Positions 1-5,884 of a DNA stretch of 6,382 nucleotides are shown here, one piece after another. Source of the stretch: Acidobacteriota bacterium (GTDB lineage: Bacteria > Acidobacteriota > Aminicenantia > UBA2199); NCBI GenBank assembly GCA_028749105.1, contig JAQUQF010000105.1:1-6382 (forward strand). Direction: 5' to 3'. Below the pieces are notes generated by a model, which saw only the letters and a program-made list of their open reading frames with translations, did not search any database and was not told the origin of the DNA. Position 1 is the first letter of the stretch; every line of letters starts with the position of its first letter. The position numbers and the translations under genes were made by a program.

Positions 1-1673
1 ATCAGAAGCGCCAGGACGGTGAGGGCGCTGATAAAAGTGAATTTCGCGAACCAGGCGAACAGGCCCGACATGGGGCTCCCCGTACTCCAGCCGAGGAGTC
101 GGCTCCCCAGGAAATAGGCGATGGGCCGGTCGTCTCGGTTCAGGGAGGGGACCTTGGCGGCACGCAGGGCAGCAAGGATATACGCGCCTTTCTCTTCAGG
201 ATACAGCGATGCGAAGACGGGTGCCAGGCGGGCCGGGGCCGGGGCCAGCGCCGCATAGCGCCGGGCGAGCACGGCCGGGTCCTGGCTGACACTCGACACC
301 GACGCGGAGGCGAAAAAAAAATTGCTCATTCCCGGAGAAATGGCAACGGCCGGGAACACGCTCGTCAGGGTCTTGTAGATGGCCGCCGTGTAGGGAGTGA
401 CGATCTCCGAGGCGTAGTTCTCCGCCGAGGAGAGCCGCAGGGCCACGACCCCGCCGGGGGTCAGGATCCGTTGCAGGTCAAGAAAAAATTCGCGCGTGTA
501 ATAGCGGTTGATCTGGGCCGTCCAGGCGTCGGGCTGGTGGATGAACACGAAGTCGAAGCGGCGGCGAAGGTTTTTTTCTCCCCGCGCCGCAAGCAGGACG
601 AAGCTGCGCCCGTCCATGATGTGCGTGTGCAGCCGCGGGTCGCCCAGGGTGCGGCGGTCGCTTGCGTCCAGGTGGTCGGCAATCATCTTTGCCACCCCGG
701 CATCGATCTCCACCGTCGTGAGCGAGGCGATCGGATATTGCAACAGGTGTTTGGCCAAACCGCCGGCCGCGTCGCCGATGACGAGGACGTCGCGCGGGCC
801 GGGGTGCTGGCTGAGGAGCTGGGCGGCCAAAAGCTCGTTTCCCTCGTCATCGGGAAAGACGGAAGCCAGCTGGCCGTTGGCGAACAGGCTGTACTGGCCG
901 CGGGTGAAACCCAGCTGCAAGTTCTGGAAGCGGGTGTCAAGAGAGGCAACCAGCTGCGCTGCCGATATTCCCTGCCATCTTTGCCGCGCCAGCCAGGAAT
1001 CGAAGCGTCCGGCTGCGCCGCTAGCGAGGGCGGCCAGGGAAACGAACAGCATCAGCAGCGCGGCGACCGCCGCCCGCTTCCCCGCGGCAGCAGCCCACGA
1101 AACAGCCCCGGATGCGGCAAGCAAAGGCAGGGCGAAGAATATGGTGATCGCGACCGGGGGGAAGCGCCCGGCCAGAAGGAAGGTATAGAGCATCCCCCCG
1201 GCCATGGCCCCCAGGGATTCCCAGGCATAGGCACCTGCCATGGCGCCGGCGGTTTTTTCCGCGCGCAGGGGGCGGAGCCTGGCAGCCAGGGGAAACGCGA
1301 AACCGCTCAGGGCGCAGAAGGGCAGCGAGAGGAGCGGGACCAGGCAGAGCGAACGGGCCAGGGGCATCAACATTCCCTGCGGCATGGCGCCGAAGGCGTG
1401 CAGGCTGCGGACGGCCGCCAGGAGCAGCGGCGCGGCAGCGCAAAGGGCCATGGCCGTCCAGGAGAACGAGATGGCGGTCGATTGCCGGCGGGAAGCGTAA
1501 AAAGCGCCCGCCAATGAGCCGGCACCGACGCCGAGTAGCCAGCCGGCCATGGCGATGCCGAATGAGACCTCGTTGCCGGCCGCCACCACGAAGAACTCCC
1601 GCAACAGGATGGTCTGAAATACGATGGTGAAAGCGCCCAGCGCCGAATATGCCAGCGGGATGACACAGGTCAT
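1..1673 (-). CDS. Membrane protein fused to a spermidine-synthase-like (SAM-fold) domain, 3' end cut by the window
   Basis: One uninterrupted frame of 557 codons runs from the ATG at 1671-1673 past base 1, so the C-terminus is missing. Residues 8-30, 38-60, 70-90, 104-130, 146-168, 172-195 and 201-219 look like membrane helices. The first contains a Q-x-x-L-L-R-E-F motif and the second G-N-E-V...W-L-L-G-V-G-A-G-S, as in fused transporter-like/spermidine-synthase proteins. A soluble Rossmann-type domain follows (about 225-535), with SAM-site-like VLVIGDAAGGL (296-306), VEID (321-324) and MDGR (353-356), then QPDAWTAQINRYYTREFF (380-397) and LTPGGVVALRL (404-414). Hydrophobic sequence resumes at about 538, which suggests a second membrane half outside the window. 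The canonical DLPDP motif reads HQPDA, with His379 at the catalytic Asp position, so true spermidine synthase activity is doubtful. No convincing Shine-Dalgarno site precedes the ATG. It is the last visible gene of the operon, 32 bases after the glycoside hydrolase. The family assignment is good; the substrate is unknown. Confidence 0.85.
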   Translation of the reverse strand, partial: MTCVIPLAYSALGAFTIVFQTILLREFFVVAAGNEVSFGIAMAGWLLGVGAGSLAGAFYASRRQSTAISFSWTAMALCAAAPLLLAAVRSLHAFGAMPQGMLMPLARSLCLVPLLSLPFCALSGFAFPLAARLRPLRAEKTAGAMAGAYAWESLGAMAGGMLYTFLLAGRFPPVAITIFFALPLLAASGAVSWAAAAGKRAAVAALLMLFVSLAALASGAAGRFDSWLARQRWQGISAAQLVASLDTRFQNLQLGFTRGQYSLFANGQLASVFPDDEGNELLAAQLLSQHPGPRDVLVIGDAAGGLAKHLLQYPIASLTTVEIDAGVAKMIADHLDASDRRTLGDPRLHTHIMDGRSFVLLAARGEKNLRRRFDFVFIHQPDAWTAQINRYYTREFFLDLQRILTPGGVVALRLSSAENYASEIVTPYTAAIYKTLTSVFPAVAISPGMSNFFFASASVSSVSQDPAVLARRYAALAPAPARLAPVFASLYPEEKGAYILAALRAAKVPSLNRDDRPIAYFLGSRLLGWSTGSPMSGLFAWFAKFTFISALTVLALL

Positions 1674-1705
1674 GAAAGGATTATAAAAGGAAAAAGGCTT
1701 TTTAT

Positions 1706-3856
1706 CTACACCTGCCAATGCGCCGCGTAATCCTTGGCACCCGGTATCTTGATCGTCAGCGGCTCGCGCGCCGGGATCGTCTGGAACGGCTGGCTATTGA
1801 ACGACCAGAACATCTGCAGGCGGAGCTCGCCGCCTTCGCCTGCCTCCAGGGCGGCGAGCGGGACCTTGATTTCGATGATGCGGCCGATGGCGCCGGCACT
1901 TCCCGCCGCGAAGCCCCTGGCCTCCGGGACCTTGCCGTCAAAGCCGATCTCGCCCTGCCATTCCCGTGCCCCGCTCCTGAGCTGCAGGCGCAGGGAAAAC
2001 CCGGTTTCAAAATAAATGCGGGCGTATTTCTTGGTGTCGATGCGCAGGTAGATGTGGTCGCTGTCGAAGCCGAAGTAGAGGGTTTTGACCAGGGGATTGG
2101 CGATGTTCATGGTGCCGCCGTATGCCAGAACATCGATGCGGCCGGCATCGAGCCACTCGAAAAAGTTGCTCTCCTCCCCGTCCACGATCGCCGCCATCGT
2201 GTCGCGCGGCGGCAGGACCTGCAGGTGGTCGGAAGGCGTGGCGGCGGGGATGGGGACCTGCAGGGCGGCCGGGACCGGTCTTCCCAGGGACTCGTAGATC
2301 TTTTGCACGTTGAGGCGAAAGAGGCTGTCGAAGATCTCCAGGTCCGGCGTGTAGTTCTCCTTGCCATACCACCAGAACCAGTCGCTCCCTTCGGCAACAT
2401 GGAGGAGGCGGACGATCTCCCGCTCCAGCTCCGGGTCGAGGCCGGCCCGGGCGGAGATGAACGCGTCGCGGGCCCCCTTGAGGAACTCCCAGGCCTTCTG
2501 GTCGTCGCGGTCGCCGATCCAGATGTCGAAGTTGCCGTTGATCCAGGAGCCGCACTTGAGGCGCGGCAATTCGCGCGCCGGTCCGCCGGCCGCTTCCGAG
2601 AAGGTCACCGTTTCGATCTCCGGGTCGGAACTGATGCGGCGGTAGAACTCGCGCAGGAAGTCGCGCCCGGAGTGCGGGTAAAATTCCCAGGCGTTCTCGC
2701 CGTCGAGGATGATGGGGATGGTCATGCCGGCGGGGCCGGAGGCGGCGATGGCCTTGATGCGGCCGTGGAGATCGGAGGCCGCTTCGCCGGCCGAAAACTT
2801 CTGGTAATAGAAACCGATCAGGTCGGAGAGCAGATGGTCGCGGAAGAATATCTTCAATGGCAAGCCCGAAAAGGAGTAGGGGGTGTAAAAAGCCCCGGGA
2901 TCAATGACCAAAAATCGGTCATCGCGCGGCAAAGGGCGCGGCAGCGAACGGCCCAGGACCTCCTCGTCGGAAGCGGTCCAGGAAACGCCGGCCTTGGCCA
3001 ACAGGCGCAGCACCGGCTCGGAGAGACCCCCCTCGGGGGGCCATATGCCGCGGGGCCGGACGGCGAAGGTCTTTTCCATGAGTGCCAGTCCTGCCTGGAG
3101 CTGGTCCCAGGCGTCCTCCTCCCAATTGAAGTCGAGGTCGTAGGGGGCGAGGCCCGGGTTCGCCTCCCTCCCTGCCTGTGGGTTGAGAAGCAGTGGCAGG
3201 ATCGGGTGGTAGAAAGGGCTGGTGCACAATTCGGCCTGGCCGTTCTCCTGGAATTTCCTGTACTCAGGGACGACGCGCCCCAGGATCTCGTTCTCCACGA
3301 CGATCACCGTCTCCTTGTCCCTTTCCGAGAAAGCCTGCCCCTGCTTGATCATGGCAGCGACGCGGGGATCGCTTTCCTTGTACGTCTCATCGAAATAGGC
3401 CAACTGAAACCATACCTGCAGGTCGCGTAGCTCGGGGACGGTGAAGACCCGGCTCCAGTCCGGATTGGCTTCCCGCTCCAAACGCTTCATTTTTTTCTGG
3501 TAGAGGAAGTCATAGCGCCGGAAGGGCTTGATGTGGTTCTCGTAGTGAATGGAAAAGAAATGGCGCACCAGGTACTGGATCTCCTCGGGAGCCAGGTCGT
3601 CGGCGGGCTTGCGAAAAACGTCGCCGAAGGTGTCGCCGGCCCCGCCGAGATACTGCTCCAGGCCGGAGAGGAGCGAGGGGACGAGGTTGAAGGTCAGGTG
3701 CAGGCCGGGAAATTCCTCCAAGAGGTGGGCCATGCCGAAATAGTCCTTCAAGGCATGCAGGCGCAGCCAGGGGAGGTCAAAGCGGCCGCTGGCGGGGTTC
3801 CTGTAGCACGGCTGGTGCATGTGCCACAGGATGGCCAGCCGTGTCTTAGGAGGCAT
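1706..3856 (-). CDS. Glycoside hydrolase family 57 protein (alpha-amylase/amylopullulanase-like)
   Basis: A 716-residue enzyme predicted to cleave or transfer alpha-glucans such as glycogen or starch by a retaining mechanism. Conserved GH57 regions appear in order: WHMHQP (11-16), E209-L-C-T-S-P-F-Y-H217, GIWPPEGG (270-277, with Glu275 the likely nucleophile), ILDGENAWEFY (383-393, with Asp385 the likely acid/base), GSWINGNFDIWIG (436-448) and SDWFWWYG (491-498). From about residue 580 to the end a beta-rich module (YFGFDSDHIYLRID) resembles the DOMON/glucodextranase-type domains attached to some GH57 enzymes. There is no signal peptide, so it should be cytoplasmic. The start is placed at the ATG 3854-3856 because the HQP strand begins at residue 7. 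Upstream in-frame sequence, back to a GTG at 3947-3949, is an out-of-frame reading of mce. The gene overlaps mce by 11 bases, which suggests translational coupling. The family is secure. Substrate (amylase, pullulanase or glucanotransferase) cannot be decided from sequence alone. Confidence 0.93.
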   Translation of the reverse strand: MPPKTRLAILWHMHQPCYRNPASGRFDLPWLRLHALKDYFGMAHLLEEFPGLHLTFNLVPSLLSGLEQYLGGAGDTFGDVFRKPADDLAPEEIQYLVRHFFSIHYENHIKPFRRYDFLYQKKMKRLEREANPDWSRVFTVPELRDLQVWFQLAYFDETYKESDPRVAAMIKQGQAFSERDKETVIVVENEILGRVVPEYRKFQENGQAELCTSPFYHPILPLLLNPQAGREANPGLAPYDLDFNWEEDAWDQLQAGLALMEKTFAVRPRGIWPPEGGLSEPVLRLLAKAGVSWTASDEEVLGRSLPRPLPRDDRFLVIDPGAFYTPYSFSGLPLKIFFRDHLLSDLIGFYYQKFSAGEAASDLHGRIKAIAASGPAGMTIPIILDGENAWEFYPHSGRDFLREFYRRISSDPEIETVTFSEAAGGPARELPRLKCGSWINGNFDIWIGDRDDQKAWEFLKGARDAFISARAGLDPELEREIVRLLHVAEGSDWFWWYGKENYTPDLEIFDSLFRLNVQKIYESLGRPVPAALQVPIPAATPSDHLQVLPPRDTMAAIVDGEESNFFEWLDAGRIDVLAYGGTMNIANPLVKTLYFGFDSDHIYLRIDTKKYARIYFETGFSLRLQLRSGAREWQGEIGFDGKVPEARGFAAGSAGAIGRIIEIKVPLAALEAGEGGELRLQMFWSFNSQPFQTIPAREPLTIKIPGAKDYAAHWQV

Positions 3857-4256
3857 CTCCTTTCTGCTGCAATTCGTACAGAACGCCGGAGAAGCTCTTC
3901 GGGTGAACGAAGGCGATGCGGGCGTTGTGGGCGCCTTTGCGCGGCTCACGGTCGAGCATCTGCACGTTCTTCTCCTGGAGCTGGCGAATGTCGGCTCCGA
4001 TGTCGTCCACTTCCAGCGCCAGGTGGTGCAGGCCGCCGCCCTTTTTCTCGATGAAGGCGCTGATAGGTGAATCGGGTGATAGCGGCTCGAGAAGCTCGAT
4101 GCGCACGTCGCCGACCTTGAAGAATGCCACGGTCACCTTCTGCTCGGGTACGACTTCAGTGCCCAGGAATTCCAGGCCTAGAACGTCGCGGTAGCGGACG
4201 ATCTCTTCTTTCAGGTCCTTCACGGCGATGGCGACGTGATCAATTTTTTTTATCAT
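3846..4256 (-). CDS. mce: Methylmalonyl-CoA epimerase
   Basis: A 136-residue protein of the vicinal-oxygen-chelate (glyoxalase-like) superfamily, a typical epimerase length. It interconverts (R)- and (S)-methylmalonyl-CoA, linking propionyl-CoA carboxylation or decarboxylation to the B12-dependent mutase, in the cytoplasm. Two beta-alpha-beta-beta-beta modules are visible, opening with KIDHVAIAV (4-12) and GGLHHLALEVDDI (74-86). Likely metal ligands are His7, Gln39, one of His77/His78, and Glu128 in LYELQQ. The DHVAIAV and EVDDI signatures favour epimerase over glyoxalase I, and the adjacent meaB supports this strongly. The ATG at 4254-4256 lies 17 bases inside the end of meaB and has an AGGAGG site 5 bases upstream. 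The second to fourth codons contain a run of eight A shared with the end of meaB. The stop codon (3846-3848) lies within the start of the glycoside hydrolase gene. Confidence 0.95.
   Translation of the reverse strand: MIKKIDHVAIAVKDLKEEIVRYRDVLGLEFLGTEVVPEQKVTVAFFKVGDVRIELLEPLSPDSPISAFIEKKGGGLHHLALEVDDIGADIRQLQEKNVQMLDREPRKGAHNARIAFVHPKSFSGVLYELQQKGDAS
3857..3862 (-). promoter_or_regulatory. Purine-rich Shine-Dalgarno-like sequence abutting the glycoside hydrolase start
   Basis: AAGGAG on the minus strand directly touches the ATG of the family-57 enzyme with no spacer, which is too close for normal initiation. With the 11-base overlap with mce it may help a terminating ribosome re-initiate. 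No better-placed start codon keeps the conserved N-terminal strand. Confidence 0.4.
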
Positions 4257-5175
4257 GGCTGCCTCCTGTTTTCAGCAAGTGATAGATCTTTTCGGCCGTC
4301 AGGTATGGGTTTGCTTCATTGGCGTCCTGTACCAGGGCGGAAATAACTGGATCGTGGCGCATTTCATCCTGGACTTGCTCGATCACGATCTTTTCGATGT
4401 AATTTTCCCTCATTTTGGCCCTTTTATCCATTATGCGGCGACTTTCCTCGCTCTGGAAGCGGCGAATCCCCTCTAAAAGCTCCTTGATCCCCTCATCTTC
4501 CTTGACCGAGGTGGAATAAACGAGCGGGTCGCGCCCCGAAAGGGTGAAATAATTGCGGATCTCACTGACCTTGTTGTCGCTGCCGCCGAGGTCGGCCTTG
4601 TTGACGACGAATATGTCGGCGATCTCGATGATGCCGGCCTTGAAGATCTGGATCTCGTCGCCGCTGTCGGGATTCAGGACCATCAGCACCACGTCGGCGA
4701 CGTTGACGATGTCCACCTCCGACTGGCCGACGCCTACCGTTTCAATGATGATGATCTCCTTGCCGGCGGCCCGAAGCAGGTCGATGATCTCGTGCGTGGA
4801 AAGGCTCAATCCCCCCAGGTGGCCGCGATTGGCGATGCTGCGGATAAATACATTTGGGTCGTTGCTGTGCTGGATCATGCGCAGGCGGTCGCCGAGTAGC
4901 GCTCCTCCCGAGAGGGGGGAGGAGGGATCGACGGCGAGTACGGCGATGGACATGCCCTGGGCCTTCAGCCCGGCGATCATCTTTTCGATTAGCGAGCTTT
5001 TGCCGCTGCCCGGGGCGCCGGTGATGCCGATCTTCAGGGCTCCGGCCGGCAGGGGGTATATCGCTTCCAGAAGTTTCTTGTAATCTTTTTTCCGGTTTTC
5101 CACCATGGAGATCGCTTTGGCCAGAGCTACGGGATCGTTTTGGCGAAGTCTTGAGAGCAATTCGGAGAGTTTCAT
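4240..5175 (-). CDS. meaB: MeaB/ArgK-type G3E-family P-loop GTPase, methylmalonyl-CoA mutase chaperone
   Basis: A 311-residue cytoplasmic GTPase. Family members gate cobalamin loading of methylmalonyl-CoA mutase and protect it from inactivation; older annotations call them LAO/AO transport ATPases (ArgK). Motifs in order: Walker A GAPGSGKS (53-60), VDPSS (82-86), ANRGHLGGLS (115-124), ETVGVGQSE (145-153, Walker B and switch region), LNPDSGDEIQ (167-176) and the guanine-specificity motif NKAD (192-195). The C-terminal region (about 245-305) is helical, as expected for the dimerisation arm. Length is normal, with no truncation. The ATG at 5173-5175 has no Shine-Dalgarno sequence. A promoter -10 box ends 8 bases before it, so the mRNA may be leaderless. 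It overlaps mce by 17 bases and leads the operon. The mutase it should serve is not in this window, so it is either elsewhere or this MeaB has another client. Family identification is secure; the client is inferred from mce. Confidence 0.95.
   Translation of the reverse strand: MKLSELLSRLRQNDPVALAKAISMVENRKKDYKKLLEAIYPLPAGALKIGITGAPGSGKSSLIEKMIAGLKAQGMSIAVLAVDPSSPLSGGALLGDRLRMIQHSNDPNVFIRSIANRGHLGGLSLSTHEIIDLLRAAGKEIIIIETVGVGQSEVDIVNVADVVLMVLNPDSGDEIQIFKAGIIEIADIFVVNKADLGGSDNKVSEIRNYFTLSGRDPLVYSTSVKEDEGIKELLEGIRRFQSEESRRIMDKRAKMRENYIEKIVIEQVQDEMRHDPVISALVQDANEANPYLTAEKIYHLLKTGGSHDKKN
4262..4267 (-). promoter_or_regulatory. Ribosome binding site of mce
   Basis: AGGAGG on the minus strand lies 5 bases before the mce ATG and inside the meaB coding sequence. 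It fixes the mce start and shows that mce can be initiated independently although its start overlaps the end of meaB. Confidence 0.8.
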
Positions 5176-5183
5176 TATTGTGT

Positions 5184-5212
5184 ATAATAGAACATCTTCT
5201 TTTGAAAATCAA
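5184..5212 (-). promoter_or_regulatory. Predicted sigma70-type promoter of the meaB operon
   Basis: Read on the minus strand, TTGATT (5212-5207) is followed by a 17-base spacer and TATTAT (5189-5184). This matches 4 of 6 and 5 of 6 consensus bases at ideal spacing. The expected transcription start lies about 7 bases after the -10, at about 5175-5178, on or next to the meaB ATG. The implied mRNA has essentially no 5' leader. The prediction is from pattern only. A start site further upstream cannot be excluded in such AT-rich sequence. Confidence 0.55.
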
Positions 5213-5234
5213 TAGAGAAACAACTTCAACTAAT

Positions 5235-5273
5235 TGATAATAAAAGACTCAAATATATTTAATAAAATTATCA
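5235..5273. repeat. Nested inverted repeat between divergent promoters
   Basis: TGATAAT (5235-5241) is exactly complementary to ATTATCA (5267-5273). The ten-base palindrome AAATATATTT (5251-5260) lies almost at the centre of the pair. The structure sits between the -35 boxes of meaB (5207-5212) and hsp20 (5283-5288), where a shared operator would be expected. The sequence is very AT-rich, so chance symmetry is a real possibility. It is not the CIRCE heat-shock operator. The whole intergenic region 5176-5333 contains no gene that I can support. Confidence 0.35.
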
Positions 5274-5282
5274 TAAGATTTG

Positions 5283-5311
5283 TTGACAAAGTTGAAAAAC
5301 TATTCTATATT
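5283..5311 (+). promoter_or_regulatory. Predicted sigma70-type promoter of hsp20
   Basis: TTGACA (5283-5288, perfect consensus) is followed by a 17-base spacer and TATATT (5306-5311, 5 of 6). The expected start near 5318 leaves a leader of about 16 bases containing the ribosome binding site. The AT-rich upstream DNA could act as an UP element. It looks like a strong housekeeping promoter rather than a sigma32-type heat-shock promoter. Any heat control would need a repressor or another mechanism. Confidence 0.75.
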
Positions 5312-5322
5312 ACATTTGAAAA

Positions 5323-5328
5323 AGGAGG
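5323..5328 (+). promoter_or_regulatory. Ribosome binding site of hsp20
   Basis: AGGAGG lies 5 bases before the ATG at 5334, a near-ideal site. It selects this ATG over the in-frame TTG at 5280, which overlaps the promoter -35 region and would be upstream of the predicted transcript start. Confidence 0.85.
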
Positions 5329-5333
5329 ATAAA

Positions 5334-5780
5334 ATGAAAATAACAAAATGGCAACCCTATTCGGACCTGGTCAGCATGTATGATCGCATGAACCGTCTTT
5401 TTGGCGAGGATTTCTACGATGAATCTTCCCGAAACGGCCTCAATCCGAGTGCCTGGCGCCCGATGACCGATATTTACGAGACGAAGGACGCATACGTATT
5501 CAAAGTCGAGCTCCCAGGCTTCAGGAAAGAGGACATCAAGGTTGAGTTCTCCAACGAAACCCTGACCCTGCGTGGCGAAAGGAAGCAGGAGGAGGAGACC
5601 AAGAATGAGAACTGCCATCGCCTTGAACGGAGCTATGGCCTCTTTGAGCGCTCGTTCACCATTCCCAAGAATGTCGACGCCAAAAAGATCGATGCCGAAT
5701 TGAAGGACGGCATACTGCTGCTCACCATTCCCAAAGTCGAGGAGGCCAAGACCAAGGCCATCCCTATCACCGTCAAGTAA
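5334..5780 (+). CDS. hsp20: Small heat-shock protein, Hsp20/alpha-crystallin family
   Basis: A 148-residue cytoplasmic, ATP-independent holdase predicted to form oligomers that bind unfolding proteins. The N-terminal arm (1-40, with MYDRMNRLFGEDF at 15-27) is typical of the HSP20 class in which R-x-x-x-x-L-F-x-x-x-F precedes the core. The alpha-crystallin domain spans about 42-134, with WRPMTDIYET at its start, VELPGFRKEDIKVEF (58-72), LTLRGER (77-83), the dimerisation-loop region rich in Glu/Lys (84-95), SYGLFERSFTIP (100-111) and AELKDGILLLTIPK (121-134). The C-terminal I-x-I-type anchor is IPI (143-145). Length is normal. It has its own strong promoter, Shine-Dalgarno site and terminator, so it is monocistronic. 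By eye it is less GC-rich (about half G+C) than its neighbours, which may reflect high-expression codon choice or a different origin. Confidence 0.96.
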   Translation: MKITKWQPYSDLVSMYDRMNRLFGEDFYDESSRNGLNPSAWRPMTDIYETKDAYVFKVELPGFRKEDIKVEFSNETLTLRGERKQEEETKNENCHRLERSYGLFERSFTIPKNVDAKKIDAELKDGILLLTIPKVEEAKTKAIPITVK

Positions 5781-5790
5781 AAGGTTTTAG

Positions 5791-5828
5791 AAAAAAGGGC
5801 GGCTTTTCCCGAAGTCGCCCTTTTTTTT
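5791..5828 (+). terminator. Intrinsic terminator of hsp20
   Basis: GGGCGGCTT (5797-5805) pairs with AAGTCGCCC (5812-5820) through one G-T wobble, leaving a six-base loop, and eight T follow (5821-5828). Six A at 5791-5796 can extend the stem into the T run. It begins ten bases after the hsp20 stop codon, so hsp20 transcription should end before ispG. A T run follows only on the plus-strand reading, although the A tract on the other side could give weak activity in reverse. Confidence 0.9.
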
Positions 5829-5849
5829 GCCTTTTCCGCGGCGCTGGGA

Positions 5850-5878
5850 TTGCATTCCGTCGGGGGTGGGCATATAAT
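5850..5878 (+). promoter_or_regulatory. Predicted promoter of ispG, giving a leaderless transcript
   Basis: TATAAT (5873-5878) is a perfect -10 box. TTGCAT (5850-5855), 17 bases upstream, is a weak -35 matching in TTG only. The -10 ends 6 bases before the ispG ATG, so the predicted transcription start falls on or beside the first base of the start codon. The G-rich stretch at 5861-5870 precedes the -10 and would not be in the mRNA, so it cannot act as a Shine-Dalgarno site for that transcript. Confidence 0.6.
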
Positions 5879-5884
5879 TTTTTC

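Noticed and set aside
471..1517. A 348-codon open frame on the plus strand
   Set aside because: It is antisense to the membrane/spermidine-synthase-like gene. Its product is low-complexity and rich in Gly, Arg, Gln and Glu, without a domain.
461..1666. Possibility that the leftmost minus-strand gene is a frameshifted pseudogene, because several short open frames lie there
   Set aside because: Translating from the ATG at 1673 gives one uninterrupted frame of 557 codons to the window edge, with family motifs throughout. The short frames are shadows of it.
1691..1703. Palindrome AAAAAGGCTTTTT between the glycoside hydrolase and the next gene, as a terminator
   Set aside because: It is a short, A/T-only stem with no usable loop and is too weak to terminate. 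The downstream gene lacks an evident promoter of its own.
1718..3430. A 570-codon open frame on the plus strand
   Set aside because: It lies wholly antisense to the glycoside hydrolase, whose frame carries all the GH57 motifs. The plus-strand product has no recognisable motif and the composition expected from a GC-rich shadow frame.
3857..3949. Longer glycoside hydrolase starting at the GTG at 3949
   Set aside because: The extra 31 residues are an out-of-frame reading of mce with no family similarity. The GH57 core begins right after the ATG at 3856.
5280..5333. Longer Hsp20 starting at the TTG at 5280
   Set aside because: This codon overlaps the -35 region, upstream of the predicted transcript start. 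The ATG at 5334 has a perfect Shine-Dalgarno site.
5176..5333. CIRCE (HrcA) operator or sigma32 promoter upstream of hsp20
   Set aside because: No TTAGCACTC/GAGTGCTAA arms are present, and the promoter matches the sigma70 consensus at 17-base spacing.
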